DNA from: Ferrovibrio sp.
GTDB taxonomy: Bacteria; Pseudomonadota; Alphaproteobacteria; Ferrovibrionales; Ferrovibrionaceae
Direction: 5' to 3'
DNA length: 64,000 nt
Assembly: GCF_017994015.1 (NCBI RefSeq)
Contig: NZ_JAGOLP010000019.1
Coordinates: forward strand, 1-64,000
This document shows, one piece after another, positions 1 to 10,056 of the stretch. The notes under the pieces are model-generated. The model saw only the letters and a program-made list of their open reading frames with translations, did no database searches and had not been told where the DNA came from. The stretch's first letter is position 1, and every line of letters starts with the position of its first letter. The position numbers and the translations under genes are program-made.

Positions 1-1
1 G

Positions 2-892
2 AATGATGTGGTTGAGGAAAGCCTGGTCACGCTGCTGGCCGGCGGCCATGGCCTGCTGGTGGGCGTGCCCGGCCTGGCCAAGACCAAGCTGGTGGAAACC
101 CTGGCCAAGGTGCTGGGCCTGGATGCCCGCCGCGTGCAATTCACGCCCGACCTGATGCCGGCGGATATTGTCGGCTCGGAAGTGCTGGAGGAAAACGAGC
201 AGGGCCGCCGCTCGTTCCGCTTCATTTCCGGCCCGGTCTTCTGCCAGTTGCTGATGGCCGATGAAATCAACCGCGCCAGCCCGCGCACCCAATCCGCCCT
301 GTTGCAGGCGATGCAGGAGCGCCAGGTCAGCGTGGGCGGCACGCGGCATGATCTGCCGGCGCCGTTCCATGTGCTGGCAACGCAGAATCCGCTGGAGCAG
401 GAAGGCACCTATCCGCTGCCGGAAGCCCAGCTTGACCGTTTCCTGCTGCAAATTGACGTGCGCTACCCGGATCGCGAAGCCGAGCGCCGCATGCTGTTTG
501 CCACCACCGGCGCCGCCGAGGAGCCGGTGCCGACGGTGCTGAGCGCCACCGATCTGATCGCGGCGCAGCGCCTGGTGCGGCGCATCCCGGTGGGCGAAAG
601 TGTGGTGGATGCCATCCTGCATCTGGTGCGCGCCGGCCGGCCGGAAGAAACCGATATCGCCGAGATCAAGACCCTGGTGGCCTGGGGCCCCGGCCCGCGC
701 GCCAGCCAGGCGCTGATGCTGGCAGTGCGCGCCCGCGCCCTGCTGCAAGGCCGCCTCGCGCCCTCGATCGAAGATGTGCTGGCCCTGGCCGGGCCGGTGC
801 TGCGCCATCGCATGGCCCTCACCTTTGCCGCCCGCGCCGAAGGCGTCAGCGTGGGCGATGTGATCAATCGCCTGACCCAGCCGTTGCGCTAG
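2..892 (+). CDS. MoxR-family AAA+ ATPase (5' end outside the window)
   Basis: This is a MoxR-type AAA+ ATPase, a chaperone-like protein that usually works with VWA-domain partners in maturing or assembling complexes. The Walker A region reads GVPGLAKTK, Walker B reads LLMADEINRASPRTQSALLQAMQE in overlapping parts, and the sensor-1 region reads ATQNPLEQEGTYPLPEAQLD. The frame is open to the window edge, and residues N-D precede the first possible start codon (GTG at 8). Family members begin some 30-40 residues earlier, so the true start lies upstream of base 1. The stop is at 890-892 and the DUF58 gene begins 2 nt later, so the two are probably co-translated. Family assignment is firm; the specific client is unknown. 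Confidence 0.93.
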   Translation, partial: NDVVEESLVTLLAGGHGLLVGVPGLAKTKLVETLAKVLGLDARRVQFTPDLMPADIVGSEVLEENEQGRRSFRFISGPVFCQLLMADEINRASPRTQSALLQAMQERQVSVGGTRHDLPAPFHVLATQNPLEQEGTYPLPEAQLDRFLLQIDVRYPDREAERRMLFATTGAAEEPVPTVLSATDLIAAQRLVRRIPVGESVVDAILHLVRAGRPEETDIAEIKTLVAWGPGPRASQALMLAVRARALLQGRLAPSIEDVLALAGPVLRHRMALTFAARAEGVSVGDVINRLTQPLR

Positions 893-894
893 GC

Positions 895-1884
895 ATGACG
901 GCAGCGGCCGTTTCCCAGCAAAAGGCTGCGCAGAAAAGCAGCGCCACGGCAGGCAGCGTTATGCCGGGCAATGCGGATTCTGTGAACCGCGCGGAAAATT
1001 TCGCCGCCTTCCTGCCGCCTTTGCTGCTGGCCGCCGAACGGGTCGCCGCCACCGTGGAGCAAGGTGTGCATGGCCGCCGCCGCACCGGCGCCGGCGATGC
1101 CTTTTGGCAATTCCGCCGCTATAGCCCAGGCGACAGTATCGGCCGCATTGACTGGCGCCAGACTGCCAAGCGCATGCAGGCCTTTGTGCGCGAGAATGAA
1201 TGGGAAGCCGCAGAAAGTGTGTGGCTGTGGCGCGACCCCTCACCTTCGATGGCCTGGGCCTCGCCGCAGGCGCTGGAGCGCAAGGACCAGCGCGCCGATC
1301 TGCTGGTGCTGGCCTGCGCCAGCCTGTTGCTGCGCGGCGGCGAGCGGGTGGCCTTGCTGGGCGCGCCGGAACGCCCGAGTGCCGGCCGCCGCGTGCTGCC
1401 GCGTATGGCCGAACGCCTGGCCCTGCAACGCCAGAGCGTGCTGGCCGGCACTGACGCCGAACGCGCCGCTGCCAGCCTGCCGCCGCCGGCCGCCTTGCCG
1501 CGCCATGGCCAGGCGGTGTTGTTTGGCGATTTCCTGTATCCGTTGCCCGAGATTGCAGCGCGGCTGCGCGGGCTGGCCGATCAGGGTGTGAAGGGCTGCG
1601 TGGTGCGCATTGTTGATCCGGCCGAGGAAGACTTTCCCTATAAGGGCCGCACGCGCTTTCTGGGCCTGGAAGGCGAAGGCGAAATGCTGGCGCCACGCGC
1701 CGAAACCCTGGCCGATGACTGGCGCGCCGCCTTTGCCGCGCATCAGGCCGGCCTGGCTGATATCTGCCGCCGCCTGGGCTGGCATCATATCAAACACCGC
1801 ACCGACAAGCCGGCGGAAGCCTTGCTGATGGCGCTGTATCTGGCGCTGGAAGGCGGCAATATGCGGGAAGGCAGGCGGCGCTGA
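895..1884 (+). CDS. DUF58 domain-containing protein (MoxR partner)
   Basis: A 329-residue DUF58 protein. The diagnostic block is near residues 61-85: RRTGAGDAFWQFRRYSPGD followed by an IDWRQTAK motif, which is the family signature. The rest has the VWA-like layout seen in DUF58 proteins, with a DPSPS motif near residue 113 in a MIDAS-like position. The gene lies 2 nt after the moxR stop, and its TGA overlaps the ATG of the next gene (TGATG), which indicates translational coupling. In known families the DUF58 protein is the adaptor or target of the MoxR ATPase. The role in this organism is not known. Confidence 0.9.
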   Translation: MTAAAVSQQKAAQKSSATAGSVMPGNADSVNRAENFAAFLPPLLLAAERVAATVEQGVHGRRRTGAGDAFWQFRRYSPGDSIGRIDWRQTAKRMQAFVRENEWEAAESVWLWRDPSPSMAWASPQALERKDQRADLLVLACASLLLRGGERVALLGAPERPSAGRRVLPRMAERLALQRQSVLAGTDAERAAASLPPPAALPRHGQAVLFGDFLYPLPEIAARLRGLADQGVKGCVVRIVDPAEEDFPYKGRTRFLGLEGEGEMLAPRAETLADDWRAAFAAHQAGLADICRRLGWHHIKHRTDKPAEALLMALYLALEGGNMREGRRR

Positions 1885-4679
1885 TGTTGTCTCTCGGCTT
1901 CCTGGCTTTTGCCACCCCCTGGGCGCTGGCCGCGCTGGCCAGCCTGCCGGCCTTGTGGTGGCTGCTGCGCATCACGCCGCCGCGCCCCAAACAGGTGCAG
2001 TTCCCGCCGCTGCGGCTGCTGCTGGCATTGCGGCCCAAGGAAGAGACCCCGGCGCATACGCCGCTATGGCTGTTGCTGCTGCGGCTGTTGATTGCCGCGC
2101 TGGTGATCCTGGGCCTGGCCGAGCCGTTGCTGAACCCTGACCGCGCCCGCACCACCACTGGCCCGCTGGTTTTGGTGCTGGATGACGGCTGGGCCGCCGC
2201 GCCGCGCTGGCGCGAGAAGCTCGAACGCGCCAATGCGCTGCTGGATCGTGCCGAACGCGAAGGCCGTGGCGCCATGCTGATCACCACGGCGCCGCCGGCC
2301 AATGCCGAGCCGATGGCGCCCGGGCCGTTGCTGCCGGCCAATGACCTGCGGCCGCTGCTGAATGGCCTGCAACCAAAACCCTGGCCCAGTGACCGCGCTC
2401 AACTGGCCGCCGCGCTGAACCGCGCCAAGCTGCCGGAAAATGCCGAAGTGGCCTGGCTCAGCGATGGCCTGGCCGAAGATGGCAATGGCGAAGCCGCCTT
2501 CACCCTGGCGGAAAAGCTGCTCTGGCTTGGCGGTGTGACGGTGACGCAGCCGCGCGCCGGCGACACGGCCCTGGCCTTGCTGCCGCCGCAGACCGATGCC
2601 CAGGGCGATACCCTGCTGCTGCGCCGCGCCGCACCAGCCAATGGCGCCGCCACGGCGCAGAGCTATACCTTGCGGGCTGTGAGCGACCAGGGCCGCGTGC
2701 TGGCGCGTCAGCCGATCAGCTTTGCCGATGGCGCGCTGGAAGCCACGGCGCAGCTCAACCTGCCGACCGAATTGCGCAACACGCTGGCGCGGCTGGAGAT
2801 TGAGGAACAGCATGGCGCCGGTGCTGTGCAATTGCTGGATGATCGCTGGCGCCGCCGACCCGTCGGGCTGATTTCCGGCGCTGGCCTGGAACAGCGCCAG
2901 CCTTTGCTGGCCGATCTGTTTTATCTCGACCGCGCCTTGTCGCCGTTTGCCGAATTGCGCCAGGGCAATGTGAGCCAGTTGCTGGAACGCGAAATCGCCA
3001 TGATCGTGCTGGCCGATGTGGGCACCATCGTGGCCGGCGAGGCGCGGCAATTGAGCGAATGGCTGGAACGCGGCGGCGTGCTGCTGCGTTTTGCCGGCCC
3101 GCGCATGGCCGAAACCGGCGACAATCTGTTGCCGGTGAAACTGCGCCAGGGTTCGCGCCAACTGGGCGGCGCGCTGTCCTGGGCGCAGCCGCTGAAACTG
3201 GGGCCGATCCCGGAGCATAGCCCGTTGCAGGGCCTGACCGTCAGCCCGGAAGTGACCGTGAGCCGCCAGGTGCTGGCCGATCCAGACCCCAATCTGGGCG
3301 ACAAGACCTGGCTGCGGCTGGAAGACGGCACACCGCTGATCACCGCCGAGCGGCGCGGCAAGGGCTGGCTGATCCTGGTGCATACCACCGCCAACAGCCT
3401 GTGGAGCGATCTGCCGCTTTCCGGCTTTTTTGTTGACCTGCTGCGCAAGGTGGTGGACCTGTCGCAAGGCGTGGGCGCCGATGCCGGCGGCGAGGCACAG
3501 CCGGCTTTGCCGCCACTCAGCATGCTGGATGGCTTTGGCCGCGCCAGCGAACCCGGCCCGGCGGTGTTGCCGCTGAATCCGCGCCAGCCGGCGCAGCTTG
3601 GGCCGCGCCAGCCGCCGGGTTATTACGGCCGCTGGGATGCGCGCCAGGCGATCAACTTGGCCAATGCCGAAACCAAACCGCTGGCGATCACCCGCTGGCC
3701 GAATGATGTGCGGCTGCAAAATCTGGATCAGGCCGGCCAGGAAACCCGCCTGATGCCCTGGCTGATGGCGCTGGCCGTGCTGCTCTTCCTGGCCGATTGG
3801 CTGATCGGCCTGTGGCTGCGCGGCCTGCTGCCGCGCCTGCCCGGCCGCACCGCCACCGCCGGCCTGCTGCTGGCTTTGCTTTGCGCCGCTGCCGCCGAGG
3901 CACAGCAGCGCCGGCCCGGTGTTGAACGCGCTCCGCCGGCGATGGCAAACAATCCGGCCGAGGATTTTGTGCTGCGCGCTGCGATGGATCTGCGCCTGGC
4001 CTATGTCATCACCGGCGATGCCGTGACCGACAATCTGAGCCGCGCCGGGCTTTATGGCCTGACCGAAGTGCTGTTCCGCCGCACCTCGATCGAGGCCGCC
4101 GAACCGATCGGCGTCAATCTGGAAAGCGACGACATTTCACTGCTGCCGTTCCTCTACTGGCCGATGACCGCCACCCAGCCGCTGCTTTCCGACCAGGCTT
4201 TGCGCCGGCTGGATACCTTCATGAAAACCGGCGGCCTGATCCTGTTTGACACCCGCGACCAGGGCCTGCCCTTTGCCGGCACCGCGGCCAGCCCCGGCAC
4301 CGAGAAGCTGCGGCAATTGCTCGGCCGGCTGGATATTCCGCCGCTGATGGCGGTGCCGGATGACCATGTGCTGACCAAGGCGTTTTATCTGTTGCAGGAT
4401 TTTCCCGGCCGTTATGGCGGCGGGCCGATCTGGGTGGAGCGTAATCCGGGCGGCGACAAGGATGGTGTCACCTCATTTGTGATCGGCGGCAATGACTGGG
4501 CTGCGGCCTGGGCGGTGGACCCGCAAGGCCGCCCGCTGGCGCCGACCCAGCCCAACACGCCGCGCCAGCGCGAACTGGCCTATCGCTTCGGCGTCAATCT
4601 GCTGATGTATACCCTGACCGGCAATTACAAGGCCGACCAGGTGCATATCCCGGCCCTGCTGGAACGCTTGGGCAATTAG
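1884..4679 (+). CDS. BatA N-terminal / DUF4159 membrane protein
   Basis: A 931-residue membrane protein. Residues 1-85 carry the paired hydrophobic segments of the BatA (aerotolerance-type) N-terminal domain, including a leucine-rich second helix LWLLLLRLLIAALVILGLAE. A large soluble region follows, with another membrane pair at about 625-675. Residues about 695-925 match DUF4159, including stretches such as DFVLRAAMDLRLAYVITGD and the terminal YTLTGNYKADQVH. The ATG overlaps the DUF58 stop, and the next gene starts 1 nt after this stop. It probably forms a membrane complex with the flanking gene products and is energised or remodelled by MoxR (inference from family context). Biochemical function is unknown. 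Confidence 0.85.
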   Translation: MLSLGFLAFATPWALAALASLPALWWLLRITPPRPKQVQFPPLRLLLALRPKEETPAHTPLWLLLLRLLIAALVILGLAEPLLNPDRARTTTGPLVLVLDDGWAAAPRWREKLERANALLDRAEREGRGAMLITTAPPANAEPMAPGPLLPANDLRPLLNGLQPKPWPSDRAQLAAALNRAKLPENAEVAWLSDGLAEDGNGEAAFTLAEKLLWLGGVTVTQPRAGDTALALLPPQTDAQGDTLLLRRAAPANGAATAQSYTLRAVSDQGRVLARQPISFADGALEATAQLNLPTELRNTLARLEIEEQHGAGAVQLLDDRWRRRPVGLISGAGLEQRQPLLADLFYLDRALSPFAELRQGNVSQLLEREIAMIVLADVGTIVAGEARQLSEWLERGGVLLRFAGPRMAETGDNLLPVKLRQGSRQLGGALSWAQPLKLGPIPEHSPLQGLTVSPEVTVSRQVLADPDPNLGDKTWLRLEDGTPLITAERRGKGWLILVHTTANSLWSDLPLSGFFVDLLRKVVDLSQGVGADAGGEAQPALPPLSMLDGFGRASEPGPAVLPLNPRQPAQLGPRQPPGYYGRWDARQAINLANAETKPLAITRWPNDVRLQNLDQAGQETRLMPWLMALAVLLFLADWLIGLWLRGLLPRLPGRTATAGLLLALLCAAAAEAQQRRPGVERAPPAMANNPAEDFVLRAAMDLRLAYVITGDAVTDNLSRAGLYGLTEVLFRRTSIEAAEPIGVNLESDDISLLPFLYWPMTATQPLLSDQALRRLDTFMKTGGLILFDTRDQGLPFAGTAASPGTEKLRQLLGRLDIPPLMAVPDDHVLTKAFYLLQDFPGRYGGGPIWVERNPGGDKDGVTSFVIGGNDWAAAWAVDPQGRPLAPTQPNTPRQRELAYRFGVNLLMYTLTGNYKADQVHIPALLERLGN

Positions 4680-4680
4680 C

Positions 4681-6786
4681 ATGGAAATCGCCCCCGCCAC
4701 CACGCTGATCCTGTCGCCGCTGCTGCCCGAGGCGGTGCTGTGGGTTTTGGCCGGCGCGGCTTTGCTGCTGACCGGCTATGGCCTGCTGCGGCGCGCGCGC
4801 GGCACCTTGCTGCGCAGCCTTGTCGCCCTGCTGCTGCTGGGTGTGCTGGCCAATCCGGTGGCGCGCAAGGAAGAGCGCGATGCGCTGCCCGATATTGCCG
4901 TGGTGGTGAGCGATGAAAGCCCGAGCCAGCAGATCGGCGAGCGCCGGCAGCAGACCGAGCAGGCGCTGGCGGCGCTGACCGACAAGCTGAATGCGCTGCC
5001 CAATCTGGAACTGCGTGTGGTGCGCGCCGGCGCCGCCGATGCCGACAGCGCCCGGCGCGACGAAGGCACGCGGCTGTTTTCGGCACTCAATCAGGCGCTG
5101 ACCGATGTGCCGCGCCACCGCCTGGCCGGCAGTTTCCTGCTCACCGATGGCCAGGTGCATGACATCCCCGAGCTTGCCGCTGCCGGCGAGCTGACGCGCG
5201 CGCCGCTGCATGTGCTGCTGTCAGGCCGGCCGGATGAACGCGACCGCCGGCTGGTGGTGAAAAACGCGCCGACCTTCGGCATGCTGAACCAGCCGCTGAC
5301 CCTGACTTTGCGGGTGGAAGACAGCAGCATATTGCCGGGCGAGATGGCCGAATTACGTTTCCGCCAGCAGGATGGGCCAAGCTTTTCGCAGAGTGTGCCG
5401 GTGGGCCGCGATGTCACCATCCCGTTCAAGCTTGAACGCGCCGGCCGCAGCCTGATCGAACTGGATGTGCCGCCGGTGCCGGGCGAATTGACGCCGCTCA
5501 ACAACCGCGCCGCTTTATCGATCAACGGCATCCGTGATCGCCTGCGTGTGCTGCTGGTGACCGGCGAGGCGCATGCCGGCGAACGGGTGTGGCGCAACCT
5601 GCTGAAAGCCGATCCGAATGTTGATCTGGTGCACTTCACCATTCTGCGGCCGCCGGACAAGCAGGATGGCACGCCGATCCGCGAACTCTCGCTCATCGCC
5701 TTTCCGATCCGCGAGCTGTTTGAGATCAAGCTGAATGAATTCGACCTGGTGATCTTTGATCGCTATCGGCGGCGCGGCATTCTGCCGACGGCGTATTTTG
5801 AGAATATCGGCCGTTATGTCGAACGCGGCGGCGCGCTTTTGGAAGTGTCCGGCCCGGCCTATGCAACGCCGCTGTCGCTCTACCGCACGCCGCTTTCAGA
5901 GGTTTTCCCCGGCCGCCCGACCGGCCAGGTGCGCAACGAACCCTTTGTGCCGCGGCTTTCCGATATCGGGCGGCGCCATCCGGTCACTGCCAATCTGAGC
6001 GGTGCCGGCGAGCCGGGCGGTATCCCGAATTGGAGCCGCTGGTTCCGCGCCGTGATGGTGGAAGCCAAACGCGGCGAAACCCTGATGCAGACACCGAATA
6101 ACGAACCGCTGCTGCTGCTCGACCGGGTGGAAAAAGGCCGCGTGGCGCAGGTCTATTCCGATCATATCTGGCTCTGGTCGCGCGGCTTCGAGGGCGGCGG
6201 GCCGCAGGCCGAATTGCTGCGCCGGCTGGCGCATTGGCTGATGAAGGAACCCGATCTGGAGGAAGAAGCCCTGCGCGCCGAAGCCCGCGATGGCCGCATC
6301 GAGGTGGAACGCCGCAGCCTGAAACCACGCAGCGAGCCGGTGACGGTGCAGCGCCCCGATGGCGTGGAACAGCCCTTGCAGCTTGAGGAACGCGGCGATG
6401 GCCTGGCCACCGGCGCTGTGGGCGCCACCCTGCCCGGCATCTGGCGCATCCGCGACGGCCAGCGCGAGGCTTTGGCCACTGTGGGCGCGGTCAACCCGCG
6501 TGAATTCGCCGATGTGCGCGCCACGCCCGACAAGCTGCGCCCGATCAGCAGCGCATCCGGCGGCGGCGTGGTCTGGCAGCGCGACGGCATGCCGGATATC
6601 CGCCTGCTCGACAAGGGCCGCAATGGCAGCCTGCGCGAAGCCGCCGGGCGCAACTGGCTCGGCCTGATCCGGCAGCAGGATTACGTTGTCACCGGCCTTG
6701 TGCTGACCCCGCTCGCCCCCGCTTTGCTGATGCTGGCACTCGGCATCGCCGGCCTGATGCTGATGTGGCGCCGGGAGAGCCGGTGA
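4681..6786 (+). CDS. Membrane protein with VWA-like and GATase1-like regions
   Basis: A 701-residue protein closing the MoxR operon. Two N-terminal hydrophobic segments (about residues 8-30 and 40-60) are followed by a region that looks like a divergent VWA domain. It has a DESPS motif near residue 80 that fits the DxSxS MIDAS pattern and a later LLTDGQ motif. Residues about 285-420 resemble the class I glutamine-amidotransferase-like fold found in these cluster proteins, with the stretch LRVLLVTGEAHAGERVWRNL. A final membrane helix lies at about 675-697, just before the basic end WRRESR. It is likely the VWA partner of the MoxR ATPase. No catalytic Cys-His-Glu triad is obvious. Confidence 0.8.
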   Translation: MEIAPATTLILSPLLPEAVLWVLAGAALLLTGYGLLRRARGTLLRSLVALLLLGVLANPVARKEERDALPDIAVVVSDESPSQQIGERRQQTEQALAALTDKLNALPNLELRVVRAGAADADSARRDEGTRLFSALNQALTDVPRHRLAGSFLLTDGQVHDIPELAAAGELTRAPLHVLLSGRPDERDRRLVVKNAPTFGMLNQPLTLTLRVEDSSILPGEMAELRFRQQDGPSFSQSVPVGRDVTIPFKLERAGRSLIELDVPPVPGELTPLNNRAALSINGIRDRLRVLLVTGEAHAGERVWRNLLKADPNVDLVHFTILRPPDKQDGTPIRELSLIAFPIRELFEIKLNEFDLVIFDRYRRRGILPTAYFENIGRYVERGGALLEVSGPAYATPLSLYRTPLSEVFPGRPTGQVRNEPFVPRLSDIGRRHPVTANLSGAGEPGGIPNWSRWFRAVMVEAKRGETLMQTPNNEPLLLLDRVEKGRVAQVYSDHIWLWSRGFEGGGPQAELLRRLAHWLMKEPDLEEEALRAEARDGRIEVERRSLKPRSEPVTVQRPDGVEQPLQLEERGDGLATGAVGATLPGIWRIRDGQREALATVGAVNPREFADVRATPDKLRPISSASGGGVVWQRDGMPDIRLLDKGRNGSLREAAGRNWLGLIRQQDYVVTGLVLTPLAPALLMLALGIAGLMLMWRRESR

Positions 6787-6790
6787 GGCT

Positions 6791-7582
6791 TCAAAACCCC
6801 CAGCGGCGGTAGAAGGCGAGCAATTCTGCCGCGCATTCGGCCGGGCGGATGAAGAGCAGGCCGTGGCGCAGGCCGGGGAAGACGCGGATTTCGGCGCGTG
6901 GCTGCAACGCCTTGATTTCCGCGCCGGTGCTGAGCGGCACAAACGGGCTGGCATCCGGCAACAGCACCAGCAGCGGCGCCGCCAATTGCCGCAAGCCGTC
7001 GCTGAGATCAACGGCGACCAGCATTTCGCCGATGCCGGCGGTGACATCGGGATCGCTGGCGCCCTGCACCTGGCTGAACCAGGCAAGCGCGGCCTGATCC
7101 AATGCCGGATCATTGGCATAATCATCGCCGAAGCGGCGCTGCATCATGCTCTGGTTCCACGCCGCCACGCCATCGCGGGCAAATACCTGGCGCCAGGCCG
7201 CCACATTGGTGATGCTGCCGCCGCGATAGCCGGCATTGCTCATCGCCACGCTGGCGACCCGATCCGGATGCCGGATTGCGGCGGCCAAAGCGATGGTGCC
7301 GCCGACCGATTCACCAACCAGATGCGCCCGCGCGATAGCGAGACGATCAAGCTGGCCGATCAGATCGGCCACCAGATCGTCGAGCCGCCAGGGCGCATCG
7401 GCGGCCGGGCGCGGCGCTTCGCCATAGCCGCGCAGATCATAAGCGATGCAGCGATGCCGTGCGGCTACATGCGGCAGCCAGCCGCTCCAGACATGGCGAT
7501 TGGTGCCGATGCCGTGATTGAACACAATCGGCAGGGTTTGCTCGGCCTGCCAGGGCGCGCGCAGATCGGTTATCGACAGCAT
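6791..7582 (-). CDS. Alpha/beta-hydrolase fold protein
   Basis: A serine hydrolase of about 263 residues. The oxyanion-hole segment is NHGIGTN, the nucleophile elbow is GESVGG, a candidate acid is in LLPDASPF, and the catalytic His is in LRHGLLF near the C-terminus. The sequence resembles 3-oxoadipate enol-lactonase-like hydrolases, but the substrate cannot be read from it. I place the start at the ATG at 7582, which overlaps the stop of the upstream MscS gene as TGATG; an in-frame GTG lies one codon earlier. The gene is thus the second cistron of an mscS-hydrolase operon. It converges on the MoxR operon with only 4 bp between stop codons. Confidence 0.88.
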   Translation of the reverse strand: MLSITDLRAPWQAEQTLPIVFNHGIGTNRHVWSGWLPHVAARHRCIAYDLRGYGEAPRPAADAPWRLDDLVADLIGQLDRLAIARAHLVGESVGGTIALAAAIRHPDRVASVAMSNAGYRGGSITNVAAWRQVFARDGVAAWNQSMMQRRFGDDYANDPALDQAALAWFSQVQGASDPDVTAGIGEMLVAVDLSDGLRQLAAPLLVLLPDASPFVPLSTGAEIKALQPRAEIRVFPGLRHGLLFIRPAECAAELLAFYRRWGF

Positions 7583-9945
7583 CACTTTTCGCCCTCGCCG
7601 CTTTCCGCCTTGGGCGGCCGTGTGTCGCGCAGATTGCGCAGCATCGCCTCGATCCGGTCAAGATCGGCGAGATGCACGTCGGTCTGGCGGTAGGGGATGC
7701 TGATATCGTTGCGCAGGCAGGCTTTGTAGATCGCCTTGCGGATTTCGCCTTCCACGCCCATGCGGCGTTCCACATTGGCGATATGGCCGCGTATGGCAAA
7801 ATTCAGCGCGCTTTCGCCGAAATTGCGAAACACCACATAGGGCGGCGGATAAGCCAGGATTTCCGGATGTGATTTGACGCATTCGAGCAGCACCTGTTCG
7901 GCCTTGTCCACATCCGAGCCATAGGCGAGGCCGATCTCGATATCGATGCGGCCGAATTTGTCGCGATGCGTCCAGTTCATCACCGACGAGGCGATCAATT
8001 CCGAATTCGGGATGATCACCGAGGCGCGCGGGAAAGTTTCCAGTTCGGTGGAGCGCACATTGATGCGGCGGACATAGCCTTCCTTGCCGCCCACCACCAC
8101 CCAATCGCCGACCTTGACCGGCCGTTCGATCAGCAGGATCAGGCCGGAGACAAAGTTGTTGACGATATTCTGCAAGCCAAAACCGATACCGACCGACAAA
8201 GCACCGGCGATGATCGCCAGGTTGGAGAGATCGAGGCCGAGCGTGGCCACTGCCAGGATGCCGGCCAGCAGATAGCCGAGATAGGACACGCCGGTGACGA
8301 TGGAATTGCGCACGCCGACATCAATCTGGGTCTGCCCTTCCAGCCGCGCATTCAAGCCGCCGCTGATGAAGCGGGTGAGCGCCACGCCAAGCGACAGCAG
8401 CACAATCGCCGCCATTACATTGAGCAGCGACAAGGTGACCGAGCCGATCGTGATGCCATAGATCAGTTGCAGCCCGTAGGAGCCGAGCGTGACGGTATCC
8501 ATGCCCCAGGCCAGCAGCAACGCGCCGATCAGGCCCAGCAGCAACGCCATGTCGATGAACAGGCCGGCCATGAAACGCCCGGTGGAGCCAAGCTGGCGGG
8601 CGGTTTCACTGCCCGGCTTCTGCCCATCGCTCAGATCAAGCGGCGGCGGCGGCGGCGCCAGTTTCAGCGCATCGCGGCAGCCAATCCGCAGCAGCAGGTA
8701 GGTATCCAGCGCCAGCAGCGACAGCAGCATACCGCTGGCCAGGAAACGCCCGGCGGTGAAATAGCCGAGCAGCAGCGCCAGCAGCGACAGGATGCCTATG
8801 CCAATCACGGCATACCAGATCACGCCCAGGCGGCGCAGATTGGATTGCAGCGGCCGCCACAGCCCACGATCCGCCACCGCCATGGCAAAGCCGACAAAAT
8901 ATAGCGTGGTGAGGCCAATCACCAGGTCGCGCCCGGCCGCGCCGGCATAAGGGCCGGCCAGCAAACCCGCCAGCGGCGCGCCCAGCAAAGCTACCAGGGC
9001 AAAACCGCGCACCCGGCGCAGCAGGCGCTGCTTTTCCGGCCCCGGCAGCGGCAGCAAGGCCCAGGCCGGATGGCGCCGCGCCAGCGCCGCATTGGCCAGG
9101 CCGGTGGTGAGCAGGCCAAGGCTGAGGCCATAGCCCAGATTGGCCACCAGCACGCCAAACGGCCCGGCATCCAGCCAGCCATTGGCATTCACCACGGCAT
9201 AAGCCGCCCACAAAGCCACCACCGGCAGGGCGGCGCGGCGCAGCCATTCAATCAGCGCGGCAACATTGCGCTGATCATCCGGCGGCGCGATCACATTGCC
9301 ATGAATGCCGCGTTTGCGCCGCAGCCAGGCCACCATCGGCACGCCGAGCAGCAGCACAACGCCGCTGACCAAGGCCGATTGGATCAGCGTGGTGCGGCCG
9401 GGCAACGCCTCTGGCGCCAGGCCCAGCATTGCCTCCTGCCAGGCAGCCGGCAGGTCGGCCAGGGCATTGCCCCAGAATTCCGGCACCAGGGGCGAGGTGC
9501 CGCGATAGGCCAGCCGGCGGGTGAATTGCTCACGCGATTCGGCGCCGAGTTTTTCCTGCAGGGCGGTAACCCGGACCAGGCCCAGATCGGCCTGTTTCAG
9601 CGCATCCTGGGCGCGCTGCACGCGCTGGGTCAGCTGGCGCCGGGTTTCCGCCACAGCGGCACTTTCGCGCGGCTGGCCTTCGGCCGGGGCCGGCCCCAGC
9701 GCATCCAGCAGGCTTTGCGCTGCGGTGGCCTCATCGCGCTGGGTGGCGCGCAGCTTGGTGATACTGTCACGCTGGGCTTCGATCGCCTTACGCAGCCGGT
9801 CAAAATCCGCATCATCCAGGCGCGGATCATTGAGCTGGCGTTCGATACGATCCAGGTCACGGGCCGGATCGTCTGGCGCCTGGGCCAAAGCCGGGCCGGC
9901 AAGCTGAAAAACAACAAGCAGCAACAGTAATAACAAGCGCATCAT
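7582..9945 (-). CDS. DUF3772 / MscS-type mechanosensitive channel
   Basis: A 787-residue inner-membrane channel of the large MscS class. A signal peptide (residues 1-21, LLLLLLLVV core ending ALAQA) precedes a periplasmic DUF3772 region (about 25-180) rich in coiled-coil-like sequence. About ten hydrophobic segments follow between 190 and 600. The MscS pore and beta domains occupy about 560-760, with a GIGFGLQNIVNNFVSGLILL stretch and the following ERPVKVGDWV typical of MscS. It releases solutes on hypo-osmotic shock. ATGs lie at 9945 and 9942, and a GAGG sits 6 nt upstream of the second, which may be the true start. The downstream hydrolase is translationally coupled. Confidence 0.92.
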   Translation of the reverse strand: MMRLLLLLLLVVFQLAGPALAQAPDDPARDLDRIERQLNDPRLDDADFDRLRKAIEAQRDSITKLRATQRDEATAAQSLLDALGPAPAEGQPRESAAVAETRRQLTQRVQRAQDALKQADLGLVRVTALQEKLGAESREQFTRRLAYRGTSPLVPEFWGNALADLPAAWQEAMLGLAPEALPGRTTLIQSALVSGVVLLLGVPMVAWLRRKRGIHGNVIAPPDDQRNVAALIEWLRRAALPVVALWAAYAVVNANGWLDAGPFGVLVANLGYGLSLGLLTTGLANAALARRHPAWALLPLPGPEKQRLLRRVRGFALVALLGAPLAGLLAGPYAGAAGRDLVIGLTTLYFVGFAMAVADRGLWRPLQSNLRRLGVIWYAVIGIGILSLLALLLGYFTAGRFLASGMLLSLLALDTYLLLRIGCRDALKLAPPPPPLDLSDGQKPGSETARQLGSTGRFMAGLFIDMALLLGLIGALLLAWGMDTVTLGSYGLQLIYGITIGSVTLSLLNVMAAIVLLSLGVALTRFISGGLNARLEGQTQIDVGVRNSIVTGVSYLGYLLAGILAVATLGLDLSNLAIIAGALSVGIGFGLQNIVNNFVSGLILLIERPVKVGDWVVVGGKEGYVRRINVRSTELETFPRASVIIPNSELIASSVMNWTHRDKFGRIDIEIGLAYGSDVDKAEQVLLECVKSHPEILAYPPPYVVFRNFGESALNFAIRGHIANVERRMGVEGEIRKAIYKACLRNDISIPYRQTDVHLADLDRIEAMLRNLRDTRPPKAESGEGEK

Positions 9946-10056
9946 AAACCTCGACGGTGCGGCTCAAGCCGGCCAATAGTCGCCCCGGGGGGTGCAATCC
10001 ACCCTGAATGCTGTCAAAATTGGGCGAAATCAAGACCACGCCCTATGTAACACGAC

